NCBI GenBank assembly: GCA_963277665.1
Contig: OY728158.1
Location: forward strand, 600,618,818 to 600,682,817
DNA length: 64,000 nucleotides
Direction of reading: 5' to 3'
Source of the DNA: Viscum album
Taxonomy: Eukaryota; Streptophyta; Magnoliopsida; Santalales; Viscaceae
The notes below the pieces were generated by a model, which had not been told where the DNA came from, did not search any database, and was given only the letters and a program-made list of their open reading frames with translations. Shown in pieces: positions 46,109-57,790 of this stretch (position 1 is its first letter; each line of letters opens with the position of its first letter). The position numbers were made by a program, and so were the translations under genes.

Positions 46109-47225
46109 TCATTCCACAACATCATTATCATACTCAACATCAAAAATATTGATCACATGTGACTTACCTTTTTCCTTTCCCTTAAGAGGTTTCTCACCTT
46201 GTTCATCATTAACCCTTGGATTAGGGCATTGATTAGCATAATGCCCAATTTCCTTTCCCTTGAAGCATTCAAGTGTTGGTGGAGCGTTCTTTGTAGTCTT
46301 TTCTCTATTCACGTAATTAGAAACATTTTTCCCATTAATTCGGCACTAAGATGCTCGATGACCATATTTTCCACACTTGAAACGTCTTATAGTACCTTTT
46401 AGACAATCTCCACCGTGCTTCGTTCCACACTTTGAGCATAAAGAAACATTCACCTTCATTTCACCATTATTCTGATATTTTTCTTTGAACTCCATCTTTA
46501 TTTTTTTGTCAAAACCATGAGATGGATTTGTAACAACAACTTCTAGTTCTACCTTGATAACACAACAAACAATTTCTTCATAGCTACTGAAGTATCTTAT
46601 AACTAATTTCCTTCTAAGACTTGGTTTTAAGACACTGAAAAATAGATCCACTTTACTTTAAGGTTAGATGAGAAAGCCATATGCATACCTTTCAAGCCTT
46701 GTAAAATTCAGCTCGTATATACCAACAGATTCATCATCCCTTTTATTAATCTCAACGAACTCATTTTCCATCTTGGTTTGAAGAATACGGGGGGAAGTAC
46801 TTATTGAAAAATAAGTTCTTGAACTCATCCCATTGCATGGATTCAATTTAATCTTGGGACCTCGTATTCTTAATTAGAGTCCAACACTGGTCTGCTTCAC
46901 CTTCTAAACGGTAAATATCCAGAATGAATTTTTCATGTTCCAAACAACTATGTATGGAAAATATCTTTTCAATGGTACTGATCCATTTTTCAGCAACAAG
47001 TGGATCAGAGGACCCACTGAAAGAAGGTGGACGTTGCCTCATGAAGGACTTAATAGAATATTGTTCTCTTCTATACTCATTTGGATGTCCAGAATGATTC
47101 ATATCTTGTGTAAGTATAGAAATAATATTTTTCACTCTATTTCCCATAACATTGGTTTGTTCTGGAGGACAATCATTGCATTATCCATTACATTGATCAA
47201 CACGGTTCCTTCAGGTTCCAGCCAT
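46109..47225 (-). pseudogene. gag: Chromovirus-type gag of the gag-only element
   Basis: The first ATG on the - strand is at 47225 (MAGT, then a stop). The capsid region reads RQRPPSFSGSSDPLVAEKW and IYRLEGEADQCW (about 46880-47050), then MENEFVEINKRDDESVGIYE near 46710-46770, the usual order in chromovirus Gag. Zinc-knuckle sequences lie at 46350-46440 (CSKCGTKHGGDC and FKCGKYGH) and near 46270 (CFKGKEIGHYANQC, where the second Cys is Gly). At least two frame changes and several stops break the gene. It lies directly after the PBS. Confidence 0.88.
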
Positions 47226-47469
47226 CGTCTAAAACCGAAAAAGAATTGTGTGAGAGGAAAAACTCATGCTAGGAAAACAACATAATAAAGGTGGAGTACC
47301 TTAAATATATAACATCTTATGTTTAATTATAAGATTGTTACTGTAATTCTAGGACTATAACATATACTTATACTTAATCTTAGAGACATCCCTAGACATG
47401 CCTTAGAAATATCTCTAGGGATTTCACTAAAGTTTTCACATCCTAGTTTCCAAAGGATAACTAAACATT

Positions 47470-47484
47470 CGTTTTGATACCAAC
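47470..47484 (-). other. Primer-binding site of the gag-only element
   Basis: On the - strand GTTGGTATCAAAACG lies directly at the LTR end. TGGTATCA matches the initiator-Met PBS, and the next bases are diverged. Confidence 0.75.
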
Positions 47485-49116
47485 TGTAGTGACCCAAAAT
47501 TAACGTACATAGACATTACACTACTTTTGTGTAATACTTAATACATAACAAAAACATACACCTAAAGACCGTATTAGTTTAGTGTCTTTGGAAACTCGGA
47601 ACATAATCTTCTAATCGTGGTGAAATATCTTCAACATCTCCCATAAAGATATTCCCCTTTTTGTTTTCTTACCTAAAAACTTTATTTATATCCTGGTGAA
47701 AACAAAACAAAAAAAGGGTGAGCTCAATTTCTCATTAAGGGTAAACATGGATAACATAAAACAATCCATAAACATTTGAACGTAAAAACATGAGCATAAA
47801 ATCTAAACATCAAAATCTTGAGGAATGACATAAAACATGGCAGTACATAAGGCATATATCATAAAGGAAAATTAATCATGAAAAAATATCATGGGAATAA
47901 AACATTTAATTGTGGTAAACCATTAATCACATGATATGATTTCCATAGTAGCCAAGGCATTGTTTCCAATACCATCATAGTGGACAAAGTCCATTACTGA
48001 ATCGGGTTTACCTATCATTCCAGCCCTGTATTACTATACCAGATTTACTTTCCATTACAGCCATGTCTATATCATGAAATAAAAATCTTTACCCAATGCA
48101 TTGGAGGGAGATATAGGTCCCACACATCTCATAATGAAATCATTCTTTTTTGTGCCACAAAATAATCATTCATCATAACCCAAAGAATAATATGGGTTTC
48201 ATAAACATCATCCATCATAACGTAATCTATATAAAAAAAATGGATATCATTTAATTATAAGAATAATCAAACAATTTAAATAATAGATAAATTATACATG
48301 AAACATAATCATACTAAATAATGTCATCTTAGATGGAAAATAGTTTTGACAAAACACTTGAAATGAAATCTTGAGGAAAATATTCTTTCTTCTTCAAAAT
48401 CATTTTCTTTTCACAAAATGACATTCACTGTTAAAAGAAAAGTATTTTGTTGAAAATAATCATTAAATACTGTAGAGGAAGCTTCATGAAAATTACGTGT
48501 TATGAAACCATAAAAATCCATTCATGTCGTATAAGTTAAAAAAACATTCTCCTCATACTTTTGCCGGAAAAGTCAAAACGTTCCTCGTATGGTAAACAAA
48601 AGAAAGATTCCTTTCATAACACAGTGTCAAAGTCAAAGAAGGGTAAAAATGACTTTAAAAATACATGGAAGAATATTAAACACTTTATAAAAAACATTTT
48701 TATGGACATGGATGAAAAATATAACACCAGTAAATACTTACGTATAAGCAATCTCGGATAAAAATGAGATTTGAAAAATTAACCCTTACCTTATGTCCAA
48801 TTTCTTCTGTATGTCTCCGAGACTCCAGTATGGTGTGTTTAAACATATTATTAACTTGTAATAGCACCATAATATTATTTAAGATATCATATATGATTCA
48901 CTTACGACTTTATATTACCTGTTCATTTGTCAATTCCATGTTAAAGCAGCGTTTTGGGTAAAATCGTTTGATTTATCATCCGTGTTTTGACCTGTAATTA
49001 TTTATATGATTACTTAGATCATGATTACTTACTTCCAGAATGTAAAACATGATTTATATATAATATTTATTCATAATATACATATATATAATAGAACAAT
49101 AAATGGAAAGAAATAC

Positions 49117-49158
49117 ACCGTTCATGGAGACGGTAGGCCGTACATACACATGAATGCT
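49117..49158. promoter_or_regulatory. Stem-loop-like LTR motif, copy R1
   Basis: TTCATG, then GAGACGGTAGGCCGTAC in the loop, then CATGAA: a perfect 6-bp inverted repeat, 8 bp if one G-T pair is allowed. It lies in the segment missing from the other LTR. The arms match those of the solo LTR copy. Confidence 0.6.
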
Positions 49159-49302
49159 ATTTTCATTTCCTTATTAAATTGAATGGAAGTAAGTAAATAA
49201 CACATACATAAATCCAGTATCATTAATATTTCATATATTTCATGATTATTTATTATATATACTTTATAATCATTCATTAATGGTTAACTTGGAGAATGAA
49301 TC

Positions 49303-49352
49303 TCATCGCGTCGTGGAGACAGTAATCCATACGTACACACGAGTGATGATAT
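49303..49352. promoter_or_regulatory. Stem-loop-like LTR motif, copy R2
   Basis: Core GGAGACAGTAATCCATACGT. Flanks TCATC-GCG-TCGT and ACGA-GT-GATGA are complementary around a small internal loop. Confidence 0.55.
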
Positions 49353-49488
49353 CGTTCCCATAATTATTGAATGACATTAGAGTGGATGATATAATATATC
49401 AGAATTAGTTTCATGTTATAATAACAATATATAGTTATTATTTACATCATTATACCTATCCAAGTAAGGTGGTGGTGGAAAAACAGAT

Positions 49489-49540
49489 TACACCATGGCA
49501 TGGAGACGGTATTCCGTACGTACACACACGTGGTGATTTC
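49489..49540. promoter_or_regulatory. Stem-loop-like LTR motif, copy R3
   Basis: Core GGAGACGGTATTCCGTACGT. Flanks CACCATG and CGTGGTG pair over 7 bp with one G-T pair. The arms differ from those of copies R1 and R2. Confidence 0.6.
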
Positions 49541-49869
49541 GTTTTCCATAGGATGGATAGGAGGTGAAATAGGGTTGGTTAAAATTTATAATAACATATC
49601 AGTATATGAGTGATAATTATGTTATTAATTTATTATGAAACAAAAATATAAGAGGATGTTGAAGAAGAAATGAACTTGAATGAATCGGTAAATGATATTA
49701 CCTCTTCTTCGGCGCGCCTCTTCTAAACCTATTATTATGGCACTAAAGTTGGTCATTGAAGAAGACCAGGAACTCTAGTATGTTGATAGGGAAGTGGAGA
49801 AGAGAAATGGTCAGGGTTTTATGAGCTTGAGGGCTCAAAGTGGTGTGAGGAGGAGAGGGAGGAGGTTCT

Positions 49870-49877
49870 CTTTTATA
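49870..49877 (-). promoter_or_regulatory. TATA box of the gag-only element, 5' LTR
   Basis: On the - strand CCTCTCTTATAAAAGAG. This is the copy that would drive transcription of the element. Confidence 0.65.
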
Positions 49878-51529
49878 AGAGAGGAGAGGGGCACTTTTGG
49901 AAATCTCTAAAATATTAATTTATAATAAACTCAAACCCCACTTAAAAACCTCAAAAAATGACTCAAATCCAAATATTAGATGATATAAGGTTGTAATCTC
50001 ATCAACCAATAAGATTTAGACATGTTGATAATTTATTTTAAACCTTATCAACTTGATTTATCCTTATTTAATCTATTTAATTTTATTTGCTGTAATAATA
50101 TTCTAAATCTTAAATTGTTATAAATAATTAAATATGTGTTGTGAATTGTCTATAATTGGATAATTTATGAAATTTTAGACCATATAAATTTTAATTTATA
50201 AATTTTAAATATTTTTGTGATTTTTAAACAATTTTATAATATGTTATTTTTATAAAATAACAATAGTGTCAATTTTGAAACTATTCATTTATTTTGATTT
50301 AAATAAAATCCACACAGAGGATATATTCGAACCAAAATATTTAATAGACCCCTATAATGTCCTATAAATCTAGAAAATTTGCGGATAACATTAATCAGTT
50401 CATATAATATTTATTTTAATATTTTTAAAACCATTTATTTGATATTTTAATCAATAAAATAATTTCTGCATCACTATTTTGTCATCATTAATTATAATTA
50501 TTTAATCCCTAAAAATTATAAATAAATTATCCTGATTTATATTATTTTATTATATTTATATATAATATTTATATTCGATATTTTATGATTTTTATCATTA
50601 AATTAAAATTATTACACTTATAAGATATTAGAGAGTTTCATATTGTCACTTTCTTTGGTTTTAATAATAATTATATCATTTTCATGGGAAAAAGACCATG
50701 AAATGAATCTATTACGACCCTTATGTGATATGGGTCGACTTTGAATCATCCAATAGAATTTTGGTAGGTCTTAGCGTAATTTTATAATCTTATTTGTACC
50801 CTTAATTACCCGATTTATCTTTAACTGTAATAAATAAAAATTACCGTAGTTACTATTCATAATTTAAAAAAAATTAAAGTAACCTATTAACATAATTTGG
50901 ACCAATGAATCAAAATATGGAATCCATTTTTCAAAATTCAAAACACAGATGTTGTATTAATTAATTGAAAATTAATCCCATTGTTAAGAAAACAAGTTTT
51001 AAAAGTTAAAACAATTTCGGAGATTGAAATGTTTTTACCTATGAATTCAATGTAAAATTAATTCTAATGACATAAATTATATTAAATGGTAAAAATATAT
51101 TCTATTTATACTTTAAAACAATTTACTATTATAATTTAACCATATAAATTATCTTGATGAAAAAAGTTGTTTTTAAGTAAAATTTAGCTTGTTTTTACTA
51201 TTCATCAAAATAAGAACGTTGTCAGAAAAATATCAAAACATTATAAAATGTCAATTTGTATATCCTGATTCCAAATAAGAAGTTTATTTTGAAAATTTTA
51301 AATTATAAACTTGTAAAAATTAGATTTAAAATTGGTGCGCCATCAAATGGCTGCAAATTTGTATTTTTTGAAAAATACTTTTTTATTCAAAAAATTGATT
51401 TTGATCTCATACATTATTACAGAAAATGTGTAAGATGAATTATAGTGTTATAAAATTCAAAATTCGGTTAATACTATTCATAAAGTCTAGTTCATAATAA
51501 TATTATAATAATATATCATTTTTTAGTGA

Positions 51530-51800
51530 AACTCAATATTGCGTACATCACACGATATTGAGGAAGGTCGCTCTTGCGTGTAATGAAAGCCAAGCCAAGG
51601 ATGCATGTGGAGAAAGATTAATTTTGTTTTGTGTATAACATTCTAAAAATATAGTTCAGTTATACATTTATCAAAATCTATACATGGTTTTGTGTAAAAT
51701 TAATTTTATTCAAAAGAACTTGAAATTGTGTGCATCACAATCCAAGAATAGTGTTGCGTATACTACAAGCTAATACAGTGTTGCGTATAGTGAAATACAA
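51530..51800. repeat. TTGCGTA-rich repeat cluster, right LTR
   Basis: The same cluster as at 44340-44640, with ATTGCGTACATCACACG, CTCTTGCGTGTAATG and AGTGTTGCGTATACTAC. Confidence 0.6.
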
Positions 51801-51875
51801 TCTTGGTTAATAATACCACAAAATACATAAATGAAATTAAAAAGAATAATTCCCATAAAATCTAGGGGTGTTACA

Positions 51876-52450
51876 GACTTAGTAAGGCTAAGATGAGTGC
51901 CTCCCTAAGATCTGCGGACAAACTCAACGAGTCAGAGATTGGAAACTTTTCTGGCACTAAAGTCAGCTGCTTTAAAATTTCATACTTCTGCTCTAAAGGT
52001 TGGAGCTTCTTGGCTTGGGGTTTCTCTTCGGTATACACTTTAGGGGCTTTAGCTATGGAAAAAAATGGTTCAAACTCTGTGGCAGGAGTTGGTGATGATG
52101 CAGTCCCTACAACATTTGGATGGATTGGTCTTCCTGTATAACATGGGAGGTTCGACAATTGTTCTTCCCTTGATGGGTACTCCAAGAGATATGGGATTAG
52201 ATTTCCTCCGGTCAGGGCGAAGGATAATTCCAGTTCTTATTGCGTCTGTCATAAGGTCTTTCACGAGTTTTTTTGATGTTAACAGTTTGACTTGTGGCGT
52301 GGCTGGGAATTTGACTCCTACCATGATCATTCCTTTTGGAAAACCTCCAGCCTCTACGACCTCTCCCTCGGGCTCTCCAGTTGGGCACGGGGAATTTAGT
52401 TTCATGTCCATACTCTTCATCAAATAAGGGGTCCATCAAGTGAATGACAT
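51876..52450 (-). pseudogene. gag: Tat gag-protease junction region
   Basis: Open stretches on the - strand carry an arginine-rich patch (GRGRRGW near 52360), PCYTGRPIHPNVVG near 52095-52135, and a C-terminal SLSADLREALILALLSL ending at the insertion point 51875. The reading continues at 40614 with DEFKAKIEV and the protease. This matches the stretch between nucleocapsid and protease in Tat elements. There is no complete zinc knuckle. Confidence 0.65.
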
Positions 52451-54650
52451 TAATGGAGCCGAAGAATAGTTCTTCAACCCCTACTATCCCTTTCTAACTA
52501 CCTCCTTCTGATGGTATCGTTTGGCAGGGTGGTGCCCGTTGTACCATTTGGTCGGGTGATACCCATTGAACCAAGTCTATTTGAATGAAGTCTGAATGTC
52601 TCAACACTGACATTGTCTTTGGTATCATCTTATCTTATGTCTCTTTCTTTCTTCCCTTCTAGCCTTTAGAGGACCATGGGGCCGAGGAGTATTGTTGTAC
52701 TATATTAGGAGATTCTAGGGGCATAATAGGTTGTTTCAACTGTTCCTAAAGGATGTCGTGGACTCGGTTGATATTTTTCTAGGTCATCAAGTTGTCAAAA
52801 TTTTCCTCCTTCTTGTCGGTGACTATTTTTCACTCTTCTTCCTATATTGTGTCGGAGGTGGAAACATACACCACTTGTGCTGGCGGTGGGCCCCACTTGA
52901 CTTGCCCGGAATCCACCATCTTTTGCAGGAGATCCATGAAAATGAAGTATTATTGGATGGTGTGTCCTAGTATTTAGTGATACATACAGTAATTTGGATG
53001 GCCATTGAGACCCACGTTATCGGCTCACTTTGGTTCTGGCAGCCGGAGCATAATTCAATTCATGGCGGCTATAAAATAGTCACAGACCTTGTTATATCGG
53101 AATGAATATACTCTATTTATTCATTCTTGGAACTTGTTTCATTTATCACCTCATCACTCTTCTTGCTGAGGTGTGGGTGGTTTTTGGCATCTAGAGGGGT
53201 ATTGCACAGTTCAGTGAGGGCCTCGCAATTGGGGCTGGTGTCGGGGGTGGCTTAAGTGTGACAGAAGCCATTTTAGCTTTTTTTGTTCTTTTCCTAGGGG
53301 CCGATGGGTCCAATCCGGACATAAGGTTAGTCCTTTTCATGGATTCTTCAGTCCATTGGAAAAAATAAGAGAATTATCTAATCCCACTGGTGTACTTCAC
53401 TGAGATGAGCGGTGTTCTCAATTCATCCTAAAGGTTGTCGATGCACATAGCGAGCATCTCATTCTGTGGGAGTGGCCAGTTCTAGAAATATGTCAGGCAT
53501 TTCCATATGGCAATGAAATTAGAGATTCTCATTCTCTCACTGCTTGCATTTCATGAGATCATTGACCATCATCTTTGTCAATGTTCAAATGAAATGGAAG
53601 AGAAACAATCGATGAAGGTCCTCCCAGCTTTTAATTTAATTAGCTTGTAGGCTAGTATACCTTACGAAAGCCGAGCACTGCAGGGTTCGTATGAAACACC
53701 TGAATTTTACGGCTTCTTGCTGCTCTGGAGTGCCCATAATGGGGTCAAAGTAAGATTAATAGTGCATCAAATGTTGTTATGGGTCCCTCGAGCCATTGAA
53801 TACAGGGAATACAGTGTTCCATAAGTTTAGTGGTGGCGGAACATTTCTCACCCACTCAGGGTAGGGTTTTCACTCTAGTTATACTAGAGCATGTCGCCCA
53901 TCCATGGATCCTAGTCGGTATGTTAGATGCTTGATAGTGTTTAAGATCCCTTGATGCATATTCTTTTGGTCTTGATCTTGAGATGGTATGGCAGGAGCCT
54001 AGATTGTGCATGCTTACGCAACAGGAATTCTGGGTGGATACCCATCATGGGGCATCATTTGTGGGTTTACCTGGGTATATTCCAGCTACCTTCCCAATGG
54101 GGGAAAGTCTTAATGTCCTTCGAGGTCTGGTTTTAACAGTCCTTCGGGATAGGATTTATTCATTGGGATGAGTTCCTGTGTTATTGGCACCTCTTTTAGG
54201 AGCACCTACTAATGTTCCATAGAGGGAACACATCCGACAATATAACTCCCTTAACGTAGATCGACATTAATTCATCTAAGCTCTTTCATTTCTTCCTCCT
54301 ACTTGGCGAACCTTTATTCAAGGGCGAGGGATGCACTCTCATGGGGAGGAGGAGTTAGGTCATAGATGACCTTGGATTTATTTTTCTCTTTTTTTGGAGT
54401 TTTACAGAGGAGGTACTGTCTGATTTAATGAGGGGGCACCCAGATTCAGAACCACCATCTTGTTTTGGGTATGCACACCATCAGGATCGTTTTGGAACAC
54501 CATTGGGAGGGAACCATCTTCATTTGCATCTTCTCCCCCTACACCACTTCCTGTGAGATCTGTTGGGTTGAAACTCACCACGTTCACTAAGGAATAATAC
54601 ATTGGGGGTGGTGTGCCTGGGGTTGAATGGTAGGAAGGCATATTTTACCC
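52451..54650 (-). pseudogene. gag: Tat gag, degraded
   Basis: An open stretch near the N-terminal side begins MPSYHSTPGTPPPMYYSLVN at 54641. The capsid core is read in shifted frames at about 53550-53800: TPEQQEAVKFRCFIRTLQ, SAFVRYTSLQAN, KSWEDLHRLFLFHF and LTKMMVNDLMKCKQ. These are the usual Tat/Ogre capsid words (mutated forms of GxxDP, F-x-LxG-A-W, FxxxF and L-xxKQ-xxE). A late stretch, ILHFHGSPAKDGGFRASQV, lies near 52850-52910. Many stops interrupt it, and boundaries are approximate. Confidence 0.75.
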
Positions 54651-55989
54651 TTTATTGGACATTCTTCCTCCATTTTGTGGTATTCTTCGGGCTTCTTGAC
54701 AATGATTGACCTGAAGGGAGCCCTGTTTTGACCTCGTAATGTGCCTTTGTCTCGAAGGGTGAGGACCACAAGAAGGGGTGGAATGGGTAACCCCTCTGTC
54801 CATCATTATTCCTAGACGGTAGAATATAGACGTCCGTCGTGCGGGGATTTGAGGTAAAAAGTCCCCCAGCCCTACGGGCTAGGGTTGTTCCCATTCTCCT
54901 TTTTATGCGATACGACCTAGATTTTTTGGTCTTATGGGGTTATTTTGATTTAAAAATCCCCCAAGCCCTGTTGGATGGGTTTGTTCCCATATCGCGGTGG
55001 TATCCACCGCTAATGACACCTTTTCAATTTCACGTACTCCCTTGTAGGTGTAAGATGAGTGGGGCATTGGGCCTGCATGAAATCTATGGTATTTCAAAGA
55101 CATGAGCAGTGCTTGCTGGTTGGATTCCCTTAGGTTTAAAGCCTGCTGGATGTTCCTGGTCACCAGACTCAGAAGTTTTTCGATGGCTTGATCTCTTTAG
55201 CCTTGACACTTTTGAGACTTACACCAGGCCTACTTTTGTTGAGTATCCCATCTTTTCTGAGCAGGGGTTTCATTTGATTGTTGCCTCTGGGTGATGACAT
55301 TGTATGATTTAATTTACATTGGGTCCCGTTGGAAGGGATTTGGGGTGAAGTGTTGAGATCCATGTTCTCCCCACCCCCAAATGTGAACTCTAGTCGAGGC
55401 GTGGCCAATGTGGTGACACCATTTATGCAGTGCATGGAGGCAATCCAATTCAAGTTTTATCTTTCACCTTTCTGATTGTGGCTGCCTTGCATATGGTAGG
55501 GCTTCTAAGTCGATTAGATTGTGAATCTCCCCTATTATGTTGACATGGTCCGTGTACCCTTCGTTGTGTAGGAATTTTTTTTCAGCTTTCGAAGAGTTGT
55601 CCATATATTGAGAGTAATGTCATAAGTGCATTCCCTGGACAATTATCCTAGTATATTGAAGTGATAAGTGTTTGTTGGACAATACATCACTGGTATATTA
55701 TCCCTAGCTAGTTTCCTTCTCACAAGCAACATATCATGTTGTTGTTTTTCCAGAGGATCATCTACTTGAAATGCCCACATCAACTACTTCTTATTAATTT
55801 CTTTCCACGAAACCAGGCTAGTGGGAGCCTTATTGATTTGAGGATGCTTCGGGGGTGGATCAGAAGATGAGTGTGGACTCGGGCCATCATCTAGTTGAGA
55901 AATAATATCACTCATTATAGATGGAATTCCCGATGTGTCTAACTTCTTTATAAGCACCTCAGCATAGGATGGATTTCCCATATTTGTTC

Positions 55990-56570
55990 TGGAAAGGGGA
56001 GGAATTTCTTACCAGCATATATTTTGATTGCGGGAAGGACCTCCATAATTGGTGCTGCAATGGAGAGGGCTGTTATTGCAACTTGATGCCCGACCAAGGG
56101 AAGTTTCCTATCTCTATATACCTAGAGGAGGACCTTCAGGGAAAGCTGTAGAAAGGATAGGTCCTTCTTCCTACTTGACGTCACTGTGGGGATGGCCTTC
56201 ATAGAAAATATCATTACAGGTAAGGCCATCGTAATGAAAGTCATCATGGTGAGGACTACCATCATGACTTTATATCTGGCTGTAGGGAGAATTTTTACAA
56301 GGTACATCCTGGGGAGGACCTTCATAGTGTACTACAATGAGGAAAGAACCTTCTCTTTGCTTGGTGTTACTGTGGGGAGGGCCTTTATAGAAACTGTCAT
56401 TGTGGGGAAGGTCTTTTCAATGACTTTCATCATGGAAAGGACTACCATCATGAATTGATGTCTGACTACAGGGAGAAGCATATCTGCAGTGTATACCGTA
56501 GTTAAGACCATCAGGGCAGACTACAGCAAGGGGAGGACCTTCTTTCTATCTTATCTTTAGATCGAGGGGA
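55990..56570 (-). repeat. Coding-like EGP repeats in the Tat upstream ORF
   Basis: On the + strand words such as GGGGAGGACCTTCA recur about every 40-80 bp, alternating with TCATCATGGTGAGGACTACC-like units. On the - strand they read as Y/F-EGPP, HDGSP and HYDG units, for example VVHYEGPPQDVP, FPEGPPLG and FYKGPPHS. The pattern continues weakly to 56700 (YEGPAYK, SEGPPQ). Confidence 0.7.
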
Positions 56571-57499
56571 GGGATACCTTGATTCTCATCAGGAGATAGG
56601 CTCTCGTGATCGATCATTCATGACCCATGGAGTATGCCCCCGAGGGTGCTCTGTGGAGGACCTTCAGAGCCGCCGGCAGTAACCTTGTAGGCAGGACCTT
56701 CGTAACTGCTACTGCCACTTCTATAATTTTTTAATGGAATGATAGGGTCATGAGACTTTGTTGATATATGATAGAGGGCGTCAAGAACCCTAGCTTCCAG
56801 CAGAGTAGGATCATATATGTTCTCTTCATTTTTCATTTTCCTTCGGCACTTTTCATTTTTGTCGCACTCTTGCAGGTAACTGGGGCCATATGATATTGGT
56901 AATGGCCTTCATGTACTATTCCCTATCATGTAGGGTCCCATGATGTCTTTAGGATATGATGATGAGCATCTTGAGTTTTTACAGGGATATATGCCTGACT
57001 TGGAGTGGCCACCATGTTGGACTGACATCCCCTAGTCAGAACGGATATTTGTTCCTGATCTCATTGAATGCATGTCACGATATATTACTGTCGACCCTCT
57101 TAGACTAGATTAGGGATGCATAACTACTGTAGAGTGACTAACTCATTTCACGAGTGAGTCATTCCATTAGAAAAAATCGGGTCATGGGCCAGATTTCGTG
57201 AACTTTCCGTCGATGAAATGATATCATGGCATGTCTGGAGGATATGGTCTAGAATCAATGTCTAATCTCCCATCATGGCTAGGATGTGATGGGATACATA
57301 TTTGGCTGTAATGAGTATGAAGGCCCATTCCAATGTTGGAGAAGGAGTTTGTGCCTACTCTGGTCCTCTATGATTTTCCAGTAGATACTGACATTTCTCT
57401 TATGATGGGACAGAGAAACGAGTGTGTCACCGGTTCTCTTCTCTAGCTTCCACCATATTTAACTGGTCGTCTTTATATTCATGAGTGGGTATTTTCATC

Positions 57500-57790
57500 T
57501 GCTATCTTTCCGCTGTATTTTCCCCATGGGATTTGCATTCATCAGTAGGAATTTGACTCTGCTCATGTTTTCTTGCCGCCCTATTTGGATGGCGGGCTTG
57601 ATATGCATCAGCAGGTATTTGTGCCTGTGTATAGCCTGTGGATACACTATTTTGATGGTAGGCTTGAAGTGAATTAGAAGGTGTTTGTGCCTGTGTATAG
57701 CTGAGTGTCTCCCCATTTTGATACTGGTCTTTTTGTACATTGGCAGATATTTTTTTCTGCCTATAGTTTTCCACTCTGTTTGCACGGCGT
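57500..57790 (-). repeat. 72-bp (24-residue) coding repeats in the Tat upstream ORF
   Basis: About four imperfect units on the - strand: YTQAQTPSNSLQAYHQNSVS, YTQAQIPADAYQARHPNRAA, HEQSQIPTDECKSHGEN, and a weaker unit upstream (QKKISANVQKDQYQNGE). Keeping Q-x-P and H/Y-Q-N positions in a 24-residue period implies that the repeat expanded while coding. Confidence 0.8.

Larger units (their letters stand above)
40615..51875 (-). mobile_element. Nested gag-only LTR retrotransposon with LTRs over 4 kb
   Basis: 11.26 kb: LTRs 40615-44698 (4084 bp) and 47485-51875 (4391 bp) enclose only 2786 bp. On the - strand the order is LTR, PBS, gag, non-coding sequence with a SINE, the last codons of pol, polypurine tract, LTR. 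No protease, RT, RNase H or integrase is present. Flanks are GACAT (40610-40614) and GACTT (51876-51880), a 5-bp duplication with one mismatch, inside the Tat gag-protease region. It needed enzymes from another element to move. In layout it resembles the large retrotransposon derivatives (LARDs) of plants, but it retains gag. Confidence 0.92.
47485..51875 (-). repeat. 5' LTR of the gag-only element
   Basis: Begins TGTAGTGACCC and ends TAGGGGTGTTACA on the + strand. It has about 300 bp near 48925-49235 that the other LTR lacks, including one more copy of the stem-loop-like motif. Confidence 0.93.
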
